Of a stretch of DNA of 64,000 bases, positions 6,771 through 15,563 are shown piece by piece. The position numbers and the translations under genes were made by a program. The notes under the pieces are model-generated. The model was given only the letters and a program-made list of their open reading frames with translations, made no database searches and had not been told where the DNA came from. Within the stretch, counting starts at the first letter, position 1. The number at the start of each line of letters is the position of its first letter. The stretch spans positions 1-64,000 of the forward strand of contig NZ_LDQA01000015.1 in NCBI RefSeq assembly GCF_001475935.1, given 5' to 3'. This DNA is from Aureimonas ureilytica (GTDB taxonomy: Bacteria > Pseudomonadota > Alphaproteobacteria > Rhizobiales > Rhizobiaceae).

Positions 6771-8328
6771 CACGAGTGCTGGCGCGCCCGTCCTGACGCC
6801 GCGCCTGGGGGCAGGCAATGGCCATCGGCCGCCGGCCACCATGCCGCCCGCCACGCTGCGCCCCTCGCAGCGCGAGCCCGCGCCCGGCGCCGAGGTGCTG
6901 CGCCCGCTCGCCCTTTATGAACGGCAGAACGGCGCCGAGCGGCTCGTGGCGCTCTGCGATCTGGCAGCTCGGCTCGGTCTGCGTCCGGGGCTGGGCGTCG
7001 CCGAAGCGCGAGCGCGCTTTCCCGAACTGGAGCTGTGCGAGAGCGACCGCGCGGCCGACCGGCATCTTCTGGAAGCCTTGGCGGACGCGGCCGAGCGTTA
7101 CACGCCGCTGGTCGCGTTGGATGGGCGGCAGGGGCTCGTGCTCGACATTTCCGGCTGCGCGCATCTCTTCGGCGGGGAAGGGGGCCTGTGCCGCGAGGTG
7201 CAGTTGCGGTTTCGCGCGCAAGGCTTCGCGCTCGGCTGGGGCCTCGCCTCGCATCCTGCGCTGGCTTCCGCCTTGGCGCGGCACCGGCCGGGCACCTGTC
7301 TGCTGGAGGGAGCCGAGCCGCCCGTCCTGACGGCGCTGCCGATCGCCGCGCTGCGGATCGGGGCAGAGGAGCGCGGGCGTCTCGCCCGGCTCGGCCTTGC
7401 GACCATCGGCGACCTTCTGGCCCTGTCGCGCGCGCAGCTCGCGCGGCGTTTTGGCTCGGGGCTTCTGACACGGCTCGACGCCCTGACCGGCCGCCATCGC
7501 CCACCGATCGAGCCGCGCCGCTTTGTGGCCTCGCTGACGCACGAGCGGCTTCTCTTCGAACCCGTGAGCCTGTCCGACGACATCCTGCGCATTGCGAACC
7601 ACTTGGCGGGTCATCTCAAGCCCGAGCTGGAAGCGCGGGGGCAAGGCGCGCGGCGGCTGGAGCTCACGCTGTTTCGCGTCGATGGACGGGTGGAGCGGCT
7701 TCCCGTGCGCAGCGCCCGCCCCTTGCGCGATCCCCGGCGCATCGAGCGTCTCTTCGCCGAGCGGCTGAAGGGGATCGGCGACGATCTCGATGTCGGCTTC
7801 GGCTACGATCTCCTGCGCCTGTCGGTGGTGGAGACGGAGGCGATGGCGGAAGCGCAGACGAGCCTCACGCAAGAGGAGAGCGCGCCCGAAGCCTTGGCCG
7901 AACTTCTCGACCGCCTGTCCACGCGGCTCGGCGAAACCGCGCTGTTCTCGCTGGAGCCGGACGAGAGCCACCGGCCCGAGCGCGCCCAGCACCGCGTCCA
8001 ATGGCTGAGTGCGTCGGACGCGGGCGGCTCGGACACGCCGCTCGCCCCCCGGCCGCTCCGGCTTCTCGTGCCGCCCGAGCCGGTGAGCGCCACGGCCGAG
8101 GTGCCGGACGGGCCGATCCGCCAGTTTCGCTGGCGGCGCGCACATTACCGCGTGGAGCGGATCGAGGGGCCGGAGCGCATCGCGCCCGAATGGTGGCGCG
8201 AGGATGCCGCGCCGGAGCGCGACTATTTCCGCGTCGAGGACGAGGGCGGCCGGCGCTACTGGATGTTTCGCGAGGGGGCGCGGCCGGACGGCGCGTCCGG
8301 CTGGTTTCTGCATGGGCTCTTCGCGTGA
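6610..8328 (+). CDS. imuB: Mutasome protein ImuB (Y-family polymerase-like)
   Basis: A 572-residue protein with the DinB/UmuC polymerase fold but without the acidic catalytic residues. The N-terminal strand reads PRFLALFFPRLPTDRL in place of the usual DxDxFY metal site, and the palm motif reads LDISGCAHLFGGEGG. ImuB is regarded as a non-catalytic adaptor bridging the beta clamp, ImuA and DnaE2. Helix-hairpin-helix residues follow near LARLGLATIGDLLALSRAQLARRFG. Its start lies inside imuA, a 161-base overlap in another frame, preceded by a GGAG. The stop overlaps the dnaE2 GTG start as GTGA. Confidence 0.95.
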   Translation: MSVDSSKPSVPPRFLALFFPRLPTDRLRRQKFGRSWRLETEGVEGPSLASTPPDTSAGAPVLTPRLGAGNGHRPPATMPPATLRPSQREPAPGAEVLRPLALYERQNGAERLVALCDLAARLGLRPGLGVAEARARFPELELCESDRAADRHLLEALADAAERYTPLVALDGRQGLVLDISGCAHLFGGEGGLCREVQLRFRAQGFALGWGLASHPALASALARHRPGTCLLEGAEPPVLTALPIAALRIGAEERGRLARLGLATIGDLLALSRAQLARRFGSGLLTRLDALTGRHRPPIEPRRFVASLTHERLLFEPVSLSDDILRIANHLAGHLKPELEARGQGARRLELTLFRVDGRVERLPVRSARPLRDPRRIERLFAERLKGIGDDLDVGFGYDLLRLSVVETEAMAEAQTSLTQEESAPEALAELLDRLSTRLGETALFSLEPDESHRPERAQHRVQWLSASDAGGSDTPLAPRPLRLLVPPEPVSATAEVPDGPIRQFRWRRAHYRVERIEGPERIAPEWWREDAAPERDYFRVEDEGGRRYWMFREGARPDGASGWFLHGLFA

Positions 8329-11300
8329 CATCGGGCTTCCTGCCGCCCGGCCCCGGCTTTTGCGAGATCGGCGCGGCCTCGACCTTTTCCTTTCTGCGCG
8401 GCGTCTCGCAGCCGGGCGAGATGGTGGTGGCCGCCCAGGCGCTGGGGCTGGGCGGGCTGGGGCTGGCCGATCGCAACAGCGTCGCGGGCGTGGTGCGCGC
8501 CTATGGGCAGGCGCAACTGGTGCAGATGCCCTTTCGCGCCGGGACGCGCCTCGTCTTCCAGGACGAGACGCCCGACTTCTTCGCCTATCCGCGCGACCGC
8601 GCCGCCTGGGGGCGGCTTTGCCGGCTTCTGACAACAGGAAACCTGCGCGCGCCCAAGGGTGAATGCCACCTGACCTTGGCCGATCTCGTCGAATGGGGCG
8701 AAGGTCTCAGCCTCGCGCTGCTCGCGCCGGAGGAACTCGGCGGCGACGGGCAGGAAGCGCAGGAGGCGGAACGCCGGCTAACTCAGTCCCTCGCGCTACT
8801 CGTCACGGCCTTTCCCAAGGCCGTGCGCCTCGCGCTCGCCCCGTGCTTCGACGGCGGTGATCGACGGCGGATCGAGCGCGCCGAGGCGCTGGCGCAACGC
8901 TTCAAGGCGCCGCTTCTCGCGACCAATGACGCGCTCTATCACGGCACGGAGCGCCGGCCCCTGAGCGATGTGGTGACCGCCATTCGCGAGCATGTGCCGC
9001 TCGCCCAAGCCGGCTTTCGGCTGGCCCGCAATGCCGAGCGACGGCTGAAACACGAGGGCGAGATGCTGCGGCTGTTTCGCGGGCACGAGGGGGCGATCCA
9101 GGAGGCACGGCGCTTTTTCGAAGAGGTCGAGTTCGACCTTGCCAGCCTCAGATACGATTATCCCGACGAGGCGTTGGGCCTGTCCGTCAGCCCGGCCGAG
9201 GAGTTGCGGCGTCTCGCCTATGAAGGCGCGGCCTGGCGCTACCACCCCAAACCCGTTCCGCCCGCGATCTTCGCGCGGATCGAAAAGGAAATGGAGCTGA
9301 TCGAGAAGAAGAAGTACGAGCCCTATTTCCTCACCGTCCACCGCATCGTGCAGGCCGCGCGCGATATGAAAATCCTCTGCCAGGGGCGCGGCTCGGCGGC
9401 CAACTCGGTGGTCTGCTACTGCATCGGCGTGACGGAGGTTCACCCCGACAAGGCCGGGCTGCTCTTCGACCGCTTCATCTCCGCCGAGCGCGACGAGCCG
9501 CCCGATATCGACATCGATTTCGAGCACGAGCGGCGCGACGAGGTGATCCGCTGGATCTACGATTTCTATGGGCGGGACTCGGCCGCGATCGCCGCCACCG
9601 TCATCACCTATCGCGCCCGCTCGGCGGCGCGCGAGGTCGGCAAGTGCTTCGGCCTGTCGGAAGACGCCTTGAGCGCCCTGTCGGGCTCGGTCTGGGGCTA
9701 TTCGGCGAGCGATCTCGGCGCGGCGGAGGCCGAGGCGGCGGGCCTATCGGCTGGGGATCGCACGACGCGCCATGTGCTCGACTTCGCCCATCAACTCGCG
9801 GGCTTTCCCCGCCATCTGTCGCAGCATGTCGGCGGCTTCGTGCTAACGCGCGGCCGGGTGGACGAGACCGTGCCCGTGCTGAACACGGGGAGCAAGGGGC
9901 GCATCATCGTCGAGTGGGACAAGGACGATCTCGACACGCTCGGCATTCTCAAGATCGACATTCTGGCGCTCGGCATGCTCTCCTGCCTGCGCCGCGCCTT
10001 CGAGATGCTGAACCGATTTTATCCCGGCGAGGCGACGGGCGATGGGCGGGCGGCCTCGCTCGACACGCTGCCCGTCGAGCCACCCAATGCCCCGGTCTGG
10101 CGGATGACGCACCGGGCGGATACGCTCGGCACCTTCCAGATCGAAAGCCGGGCGCAGATGACCATGCTGCCCAAGCTCCGGCCCAACGAGTTCTACGATC
10201 TCGTCATCCAGGTCGCCATCGTGCGCCCCGGCCCGATCCAGGGCAACATGGTGCATCCCTATCTTCGGCGGCGCATGGGGCTGGAGAAGCCCGACTTTCC
10301 GAGCGAGGAATTGCGCGAGATTCTGGAGCGCACCTGCGGCGTTCCACTGTTCCAGGAACAGGCCATGCGTATCGCCATGGTGGCAGCCGGCTTCACGGGG
10401 GCCGAGGCGGACAAGCTGCGTCGCGCCATGGCGACCTTCAAGCGCTCGGGGCAGGTGACGCATTTCAAGGAGCGGATGATCTCCGGCATGATCGCCAAGG
10501 GATACGAGGCCGATTTTGCCGCGCGCTGCTTCAGCCAGATCGAGGGCTTCGGCGAATACGGCTTTCCCGAAAGCCATGCCGCCTCCTTCGCGCTGCTCGT
10601 CTATGCCTCGGCCTATATCAAGTGCCATTTCCCGGATGTCTTCGCCGCCAGCCTTCTCAACTCGCAGCCCATGGGCTTCTACGCCCCGGCGCAGATCGTG
10701 CGCGACGCGCGCGAGCACGGGGTGGAGGTGCGTGCCGTCTGCGTCAACCGCTCGCGCTGGGATTCCGCGCTGGAGCCCGGCCGCTTCGACCCGCGCGACA
10801 TGCACCCGCGCCATCGCGAGATGGCCGGCGCGATCCGCACGCGCCATGCGCTGCGGCTCGGCTTTCGGCAGGTGAAGGGCTTGGGCGACGCGGATATGAA
10901 GCGATTGGTCGAGGCACGCGAGGCGGGCGGCCCCTTTCGCTCGTTGCACGACCTGCGCCAGCGCAGCGGCCTGTCCCGCCGCGCCTTGGAGCGGCTGGCC
11001 GATGCCGACGCCTTTCAGGACATGGGTCTCAAGCGCCGCGCCGCGCTCTGGGCGGTGCAGGGGCTGGACGAGCCGGTGGAGGACCTGCCGCTCTTTGCAC
11101 TCGCCAAAGGGCCGGACCTGCGCCCCGAAGCGCCCGCCCAACTGCCTGACATGCCGGAGGGCGAGGAGGTGGTGAACGACTACCGCTTCCTGTCCCTTTC
11201 GCTGAAGGCGCACCCGATCTCCTTTCTGCGCGGGCACCTGAGCGATCTCGGCATCGTCCAGACGGCGGCGTTGGATCAGGTGAAGCCGGGGCGGCGGGTG

Positions 11301-11879
11301 GATGTCGCCGGGCTCGTCTTGATCCGCCAGCGGCCGGGCTCGGCCAAGGGCGTCGTCTTCATCACGGTGGAGGACGAAACGGGCGTCGCCAATATCGTGG
11401 TCTGGAAGACCATGTTCGAGCGCTTCCGATCCGTCGTGCTCGGCGCGCGCTTCATCCGCATCTCCGGACGCATCCAGCGCGATCATGGCGTGCAGCATCT
11501 CGTGGCCGAGCGGCTGGAAGACCTCTCGCCGCTTCTCGTTCATCTCTCGAAAGGTGGGCTGGAGCGCACCAACACGCTGCAACCGGCCGACCATGTGCGC
11601 AAACCCCTGCGCTATCACGGGAATGAGCGCGCGTTGCAGCGGCCCATTCCGGCCGATGTGGTGGAGGCGGCGAGCGCGCTCGGCGCGGTTCTCTCGCGCG
11701 CCGACGAGTTCCGCCGCCCGCAGCCCGAAGGCCGCGTCAACCTGCACCGAACCCCGCGCGAGGGCCGCGCCATGCCCGATGTGCCCTGGGAGGCGCGATT
11801 GGGCGAGCGGCCGGGCGCGGTGGAGGACGAGGCGCGGCGCACCCATGCCGTCCTGCCCAAGGGGCGCAACTTTCATTGA
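8325..11879 (+). CDS. dnaE2: Error-prone DNA polymerase DnaE2
   Basis: A C-family alpha subunit of 1184 residues, the lesion-bypass paralogue (ImuC) of replicative DnaE. The PHP domain is at the N-terminus (CEIGAASTFSFLRGVSQPGEM, then GLADRNSVAGVVRAY). The catalytic PPDIDIDFEHERRDEV motif is near residue 400, the IVRPGPIQG finger segment near 635, and an OB-fold (VDVAGLVLIRQRPGSAKGVVFITVEDETG) near residue 1000. The GTG at 8325 is chosen because it overlaps the imuB stop as GTGA and begins right before the PHP domain. The frame is open further left, but that part is the shadow of imuB. DNA-damage inducible through the SOS box ahead of imuA. Confidence 0.97.
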   Translation: MTSGFLPPGPGFCEIGAASTFSFLRGVSQPGEMVVAAQALGLGGLGLADRNSVAGVVRAYGQAQLVQMPFRAGTRLVFQDETPDFFAYPRDRAAWGRLCRLLTTGNLRAPKGECHLTLADLVEWGEGLSLALLAPEELGGDGQEAQEAERRLTQSLALLVTAFPKAVRLALAPCFDGGDRRRIERAEALAQRFKAPLLATNDALYHGTERRPLSDVVTAIREHVPLAQAGFRLARNAERRLKHEGEMLRLFRGHEGAIQEARRFFEEVEFDLASLRYDYPDEALGLSVSPAEELRRLAYEGAAWRYHPKPVPPAIFARIEKEMELIEKKKYEPYFLTVHRIVQAARDMKILCQGRGSAANSVVCYCIGVTEVHPDKAGLLFDRFISAERDEPPDIDIDFEHERRDEVIRWIYDFYGRDSAAIAATVITYRARSAAREVGKCFGLSEDALSALSGSVWGYSASDLGAAEAEAAGLSAGDRTTRHVLDFAHQLAGFPRHLSQHVGGFVLTRGRVDETVPVLNTGSKGRIIVEWDKDDLDTLGILKIDILALGMLSCLRRAFEMLNRFYPGEATGDGRAASLDTLPVEPPNAPVWRMTHRADTLGTFQIESRAQMTMLPKLRPNEFYDLVIQVAIVRPGPIQGNMVHPYLRRRMGLEKPDFPSEELREILERTCGVPLFQEQAMRIAMVAAGFTGAEADKLRRAMATFKRSGQVTHFKERMISGMIAKGYEADFAARCFSQIEGFGEYGFPESHAASFALLVYASAYIKCHFPDVFAASLLNSQPMGFYAPAQIVRDAREHGVEVRAVCVNRSRWDSALEPGRFDPRDMHPRHREMAGAIRTRHALRLGFRQVKGLGDADMKRLVEAREAGGPFRSLHDLRQRSGLSRRALERLADADAFQDMGLKRRAALWAVQGLDEPVEDLPLFALAKGPDLRPEAPAQLPDMPEGEEVVNDYRFLSLSLKAHPISFLRGHLSDLGIVQTAALDQVKPGRRVDVAGLVLIRQRPGSAKGVVFITVEDETGVANIVVWKTMFERFRSVVLGARFIRISGRIQRDHGVQHLVAERLEDLSPLLVHLSKGGLERTNTLQPADHVRKPLRYHGNERALQRPIPADVVEAASALGAVLSRADEFRRPQPEGRVNLHRTPREGRAMPDVPWEARLGERPGAVEDEARRTHAVLPKGRNFH

Positions 11880-11892
11880 GAGCGTCGGGGTA

Positions 11893-12960
11893 TCAGGCGT
11901 CCCGCGCCAAAATCTCCCGCAGCGCCTCCACCAGCCGCTCGCATTCGGCCGGTGTGCCGACCGTGATGCGCAGGAAATCCGCGATGCGCGGGCGCGCGAA
12001 ATGGCGCACCAGAATGGCCCGCTCGCGCAGCGCCCGCGCGAGGTCGGCGCCCGCCCGCGCCGGGTGCCGAGCGAACAGGAAATTGGCGCGGGACGGCAGA
12101 ACCCCGAAGCCGAGGCCTCCAAGCGCGACTGAAAGCTCGTCCCGCGCGGCGACCGTCAGCGCCGTGTGATGCTCGAACCAGTCCCGGTCCTGCCAGGCGG
12201 CAAGCGCGCCGGCCTGCGCCGGGCGGCCGAGCGGATAGGAGTTGAAACTGTCCTTCACCCGCTCCAGCGCCTCGATCAGCCCGCGCTGGCCGAGCGCGAA
12301 GCCGACGCGCAGGCCCGCCAGCGAGCGCGACTTGGAAAAGGTCTGCACCACCAGAAGGTTGGGATGGTCCCTGATGAGACCGGCTGCGCTCTCTGCGCCG
12401 AAATCCACATAGGCCTCGTCGATGACCACCGGCTGGTCGGGGTGATCCTCCAACAGCCGGCGGATCGCCGTCAGCGGCAAGGCGATGCCGGTCGGCGCAT
12501 TGGGATTGGTCAGAATGATCGCGCCGCAGGGCCGGCGGTAATCCTCCACCCGCACCCGGAACCCCTCGTCCAGCGCCACGGTCTCGTAAGGAATGCCAAA
12601 GAGCCGGGCATAGGTCGGATAGAAGGCATAGGTGATGTCGGGGAAGAGCAGCGGCCGCTCGTGGTTCAGAAGCGCCTGGAAGACATGGGCCAGAACCTCG
12701 TCCGACCCGTTGCCGACGAAGACCTCGCCTGCCGACAGGCCGAAGCTCGCGCCGATCGCCTCGCGCAGCGCCAGCGAGGACGGATCGGGATAGAGCCGCA
12801 GATCGTCCGAGGCCGCCGCGCCGATCGCCTCCAGCGCGCGGGGCGAGGGGCCATAAGGGCTCTCGTTGGTGTTCAGCTTCAGAAGATTGGCGACGCGAGG
12901 CTGCTCGCCCGGCACATAGGGCTCCAGCGTGTGGACGATCCGGCTCCAGAAACGGCTCAT
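11893..12960 (-). CDS. hisC: Histidinol-phosphate aminotransferase (HisC-type)
   Basis: A 355-residue fold-type I PLP aminotransferase. HisC converts imidazole-acetol phosphate and glutamate to histidinol phosphate; rhizobial paralogues can also act on aromatic keto acids. Visible motifs are [12 protein letters not shown] for substrate binding, [27 protein letters not shown], and the PLP lysine in [16 protein letters not shown]. The ATG at 12960 has a GGGGAG site and gives standard length; an upstream in-frame start would add 43 unrelated residues. It converges with dnaE2, only 13 bases separating the stops. No other his gene is near, so it may be the second copy common in this order. Confidence 0.9.
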   Translation of the reverse strand: MSRFWSRIVHTLEPYVPGEQPRVANLLKLNTNESPYGPSPRALEAIGAAASDDLRLYPDPSSLALREAIGASFGLSAGEVFVGNGSDEVLAHVFQALLNHERPLLFPDITYAFYPTYARLFGIPYETVALDEGFRVRVEDYRRPCGAIILTNPNAPTGIALPLTAIRRLLEDHPDQPVVIDEAYVDFGAESAAGLIRDHPNLLVVQTFSKSRSLAGLRVGFALGQRGLIEALERVKDSFNSYPLGRPAQAGALAAWQDRDWFEHHTALTVAARDELSVALGGLGFGVLPSRANFLFARHPARAGADLARALRERAILVRHFARPRIADFLRITVGTPAECERLVEALREILARDA

Positions 12961-13164
12961 GAAACGACAGCTCCCCGCGTTGCGCGCGCCTTTGATAGAC
13001 CGGCGAAAGGCGCATTGGCGAGGGGCGAAGCGCTCCCATGTCGGCCGGCTCAGGTTGCCTTTCTTCCCATCCGTTAGCCCTATCCACAACTGCGAGTCGA
13101 GCGTTTACGGGTCTGTGATAGAGGTGTGAGATTGTCTCCGGCGGCCCACATCCGAGACAGTCCC

Positions 13165-13632
13165 TTGACCTATCTCCTGCTGAAATACCTGCATATTCTC
13201 GGCGCCACCGTCATTCTGGGGACGGGAACGGGCATCGCCTTCTTCATGCTGATGGCCCACCGCACGCGCGACGCCGCCTTCGTCGCGCGCACGGCCGGCG
13301 TGGTGGTGACGGCCGATCTTCTGTTTACCGCCTCCGCCGTGACGCTTCAGCCCATCACCGGCTATCTCCTGATGCGCGAAGCCGGCTATGCCATGAGCGA
13401 GCCCTGGGTTGTCGCCTCGCTGGCGCTCTATGGCGTCGCGGGCCTGTTCTGGCTGCCGGTGGTCTGGATTCAGGCCCGGATGCGCGATCTGGCGCAGGAA
13501 GCCGCCGCCCGGGCCGAGCCGCTGCCGCCGCGCTATCACAGGCTTTTTCGCATCTGGTTCGTCTTCGGCTTTCCGGGCTTCGGCGCGGTTGTTGCCATCC
13601 TCTGGCTCATGATCGCCAAGCCGAGTTTCTGA
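13165..13632 (+). CDS. DUF2269 family integral membrane protein
   Basis: About 155 residues with four predicted transmembrane helices and the family opening YLLLKYLHILGATVILGTGTG, a central LQPITGYLLM and a C-terminal FGFPGFGAVVAILWLM. DUF2269 proteins have no firm function. The start is uncertain: TTG at 13165 gives the usual family N-terminus, whereas GTG at 13126 would add 13 polar residues. Three bases separate it from the SDR/DoxX gene, so the two are probably co-transcribed and may act together in the membrane. Confidence 0.82.
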   Translation: MTYLLLKYLHILGATVILGTGTGIAFFMLMAHRTRDAAFVARTAGVVVTADLLFTASAVTLQPITGYLLMREAGYAMSEPWVVASLALYGVAGLFWLPVVWIQARMRDLAQEAAARAEPLPPRYHRLFRIWFVFGFPGFGAVVAILWLMIAKPSF

Positions 13633-13635
13633 CCG

Positions 13636-14946
13636 ATGGCATCGCTCCCGACCATCGCGATCCTGGGTGCCTCCGGCCTGATCGGCGAGGCGCTGGCGCG
13701 TTACCTGCAGGCCGAAGGCTACCCCGTCCTGGCGCTTGCCCGCCGCTTCACGCCCGCCCAGCGCCAAGCCCTGCGACGCCCCGTCGAGACGCCGCTCGTG
13801 GAAGCGTCCGCTGCCGATCTCTCGCGCCTTCTGGACGCGGAAGGGGCGGAGATCGTCGTGAACTGCATCGGCGTGTTGCAGGACAGCCGAAAGGGCCGGG
13901 CGCGGGCGGTGCATCGTGATTTCGCCGCCCGGCTGGTGGAGGCGACGCGAACGCGCCTTCTCGTCCAGATTTCCATTCCCGGCCGCGAGGCGGAGGATCG
14001 GACAGGCTTCAGCCTCACCAAGCGCGAGGCCGAGCACCTGATCGCGCAGAAGGCCGTTTCGTTCGCGATCCTGCGCCCCGGCTTCGTCTGGGCTCCCGCA
14101 GCCTATGGCGGCAGCGCGCTGATCCGCGCGCTGGCCATGCTGCCCTTCGCCCTGCCGGCGCGCGAGGCCGCAAGCCCCTTTGCTGCGACGGATGTGCGCG
14201 ACATCGCCCGCACGGTGGCCTTTCTCGCGCATCGCTGGGCCGAGGGTCAGCGAGACTGGCGCGTCACATGGGACGTGATGGAGTGCCGGCCCGGCACAGT
14301 GGAAACCGTGGTCGAGGCCGTGCGCCTCCATCTCGGCGGCCCGCCCGCGCGGCTGCGCCTTCTCGGTTTTCTGATGATGGCCGGCGCGCGCTTGGGCGAT
14401 CTCGCCGCGCGCCTCGGCTGGTCGCCGCCCATCCGCACCACCGCGCTCATGGAAATGCAGCGCGGCGTTTCGGGCGATCCCGGCGTCTGGATGGAGGCGA
14501 CGGGCCTCCAGCCCACCTCGCTCCTCGATGCTCTCTCCGGCACGCCCGCCACCGTTCAAGAGCGCTGGTTCGCGCGTCTTTATCTCCTCAAGGCTCTGGT
14601 TCTCACCATGCTCGTTCTGTTCTGGCTCGTGTCCGGCCTTGTCGCGCTCACGATCTCCTTCGAAGCGGCCACCGCGATCCTGATCGGACTCGGCCTGCCG
14701 GTGGGCCTTGCCAAGGGCGCGACGGTGCTGACCAGCCTTCTGGACATTCAGATCGGCACGATGATCGCCACCCGTCGCACCGCCCGTCTCGGACTCTGGG
14801 CCGCCATCGCCCTGTCGCTGGCCTATGTTCTCGGCGCGATCCTCTTCGACCCCGACCTCTGGCTCGACCCGCTCGGCTCCATGGTCAAGACCCTACCCGC
14901 CATCGTCCTCGCGCTGGTCGCACTCGCGCTGCTGGACGAGCGGTAG
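13636..14946 (+). CDS. SDR family NAD(P)-binding protein with C-terminal DoxX-like membrane domain
   Basis: A 436-residue two-domain protein. The first 290 residues are an atypical short-chain dehydrogenase with the nucleotide loop ILGASGLIGEAL at residues 8-19, VVNCIGVLQDS near 75 and the LRPGFVWAP strand near 150. The last 130 residues hold four hydrophobic helices resembling the DoxX-like domain (LYLLKALVLTMLVLFWLVSG, LLDIQIGTMIATRR). The substrate is unknown. The catalytic Tyr-x3-Lys pair is not evident, so it may bind the cofactor without classical SDR chemistry. It is paired with the DUF2269 gene upstream. Confidence 0.85.
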   Translation: MASLPTIAILGASGLIGEALARYLQAEGYPVLALARRFTPAQRQALRRPVETPLVEASAADLSRLLDAEGAEIVVNCIGVLQDSRKGRARAVHRDFAARLVEATRTRLLVQISIPGREAEDRTGFSLTKREAEHLIAQKAVSFAILRPGFVWAPAAYGGSALIRALAMLPFALPAREAASPFAATDVRDIARTVAFLAHRWAEGQRDWRVTWDVMECRPGTVETVVEAVRLHLGGPPARLRLLGFLMMAGARLGDLAARLGWSPPIRTTALMEMQRGVSGDPGVWMEATGLQPTSLLDALSGTPATVQERWFARLYLLKALVLTMLVLFWLVSGLVALTISFEAATAILIGLGLPVGLAKGATVLTSLLDIQIGTMIATRRTARLGLWAAIALSLAYVLGAILFDPDLWLDPLGSMVKTLPAIVLALVALALLDER

Positions 14947-14981
14947 GAGTCGATCGAGACCTTTCCGTCACGCTGCGCCTA

Positions 14982-15144
14982 AGAGCGTCTAACAAAACCT
15001 CCGGGCGGAGGCTGGTCGAGGGATTTGCGTTAGCCCGCGCGGAGCGAAGCGCAGTCGATGCCGGCAGCATCAGCGATCATTCGCGGCAAAGCGGGTAGCG
15101 AAAAGACCCGACCAGCCGACCCGCGAGGTATTGTTAGGCGCTCT
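14982..15144. repeat. Dispersed inverted-repeat element, long copy
   Basis: The 20-bp ends (14982-15001 and 15125-15144) are inverted repeats matching at 18 of 20 positions. A second nested pair, GGCTGGTCG at 15010-15018 and CGACCAGCC at 15109-15117, lies inside. A shorter relative with the same ends occurs at 43038-43090. The element has no coding capacity. It resembles a MITE or a large REP-like palindrome. Confidence 0.65.
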
Positions 15145-15155
15145 GAGTTCCATGA

Positions 15156-15173
15156 CATCACGTGAGCGTGATG
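15156..15173. other. Perfect hairpin CATCACG-TGAG-CGTGATG
   Basis: A 7-bp perfect stem with a TGAG loop just after the repeat element and about 100 bases before the oxidase leader. It could be a regulatory dyad or an RNA hairpin. No T-run follows, so a terminator is unlikely. Confidence 0.35.
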
Positions 15174-15254
15174 CCGCCAAGCGTCTGCCTGCGCATCGCC
15201 AAAAGCATCGTGCGCCATAGTTTGTCCCTTCAGGAACAGGGGCCGACGTCTTGA

Positions 15255-15563
15255 GGGAGACGGCGGCCGGGGGCAGGGCGCGGACGCGCCGGGGGAACGA
15301 CGCTGACACGGGCCACTTCATCCACTCGAAGGCAAGGCTGCTGGCGCGACATCGCGCTCCCGCGAAGCGCCAAGCTCCCGCGAAGCGCCAAGCTCCCGCG
15401 AAGCGCCAAGCTCCCGCGAAGCGCCGAGCTTCCGCACAGCGCCAAGCTTTGGTGCGGTGCCAAGCCTGCACGAGGCCTCGCGCTTCGGCGCGCGGCGTCG
15501 CTTCTGCCGCTTCTTGCCCTCGCTGCCTGCCAAGGGCCGCAATCGACCTTCGCCCCGGCGGGC
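15255..15563 (+). other. Open frame carrying the lipoprotein signal of CtaC, with no canonical start codon
   Basis: This frame is continuous with ctaC from just after a TGA at 15252. It encodes an in-frame ALRRAASLLPLLALAAC lipobox signal followed by QGPQSTFAPAG, just as caa3 subunit II precursors read before the first membrane helix. There is no ATG, GTG or TTG in frame from 15255 to 15563. A CTG at 15303 has GGGGGA about six bases upstream and is the best-looking candidate start. The leader also contains the 18-bp tandem repeats, read as LPRSAK. A frameshift or sequencing error near the 5' end is the alternative. Confidence 0.6.
15357..15446 (+). repeat. 18-bp tandem repeat, five copies
   Basis: The unit CTCCCGCGAAGCGCCAAG occurs at 15357, 15375 and 15393 without change. 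It recurs at 15411 with one difference and at 15429 with three. Since 18 is a multiple of three, the frame is preserved, and in the ctaC frame it adds six residues (LPRSAK) per copy. Such arrays change copy number by slippage. Confidence 0.9.

Larger units (their letters stand above)
14947..15254. other. Gene-free stretch with a repeat element and a hairpin
   Basis: No convincing gene is seen between the SDR/DoxX stop and the start of the oxidase leader. Most of it is occupied by the inverted-repeat element at 14982-15144, followed by the hairpin at 15156-15173. The promoter of the oxidase operon is expected in the remainder, but no clear -35/-10 pair is evident. Confidence 0.6.

Noticed and set aside
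7035-8324. Long open frame running into dnaE2 from the left, making a 1614-residue protein
   Set aside because: The first 430 codons are the alternative frame of imuB with Arg/Ala-rich translation. DnaE2 similarity begins only after the GTG at 8325.
9843-12122. Antisense frame of 759 residues across dnaE2 and hisC
   Set aside because: It spans two real genes in different orientation, has no recognisable domain, and is explained by high GC at third codon positions.
14982-15144. Possible insertion sequence
   Set aside because: Inverted ends are present, but only 163 bp long and without a transposase frame. Described as a MITE-like repeat instead.
15357-15446. Possible CRISPR array
   Set aside because: Units of 18 bp are directly adjacent without spacers and preserve a reading frame. 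This is a tandem repeat.
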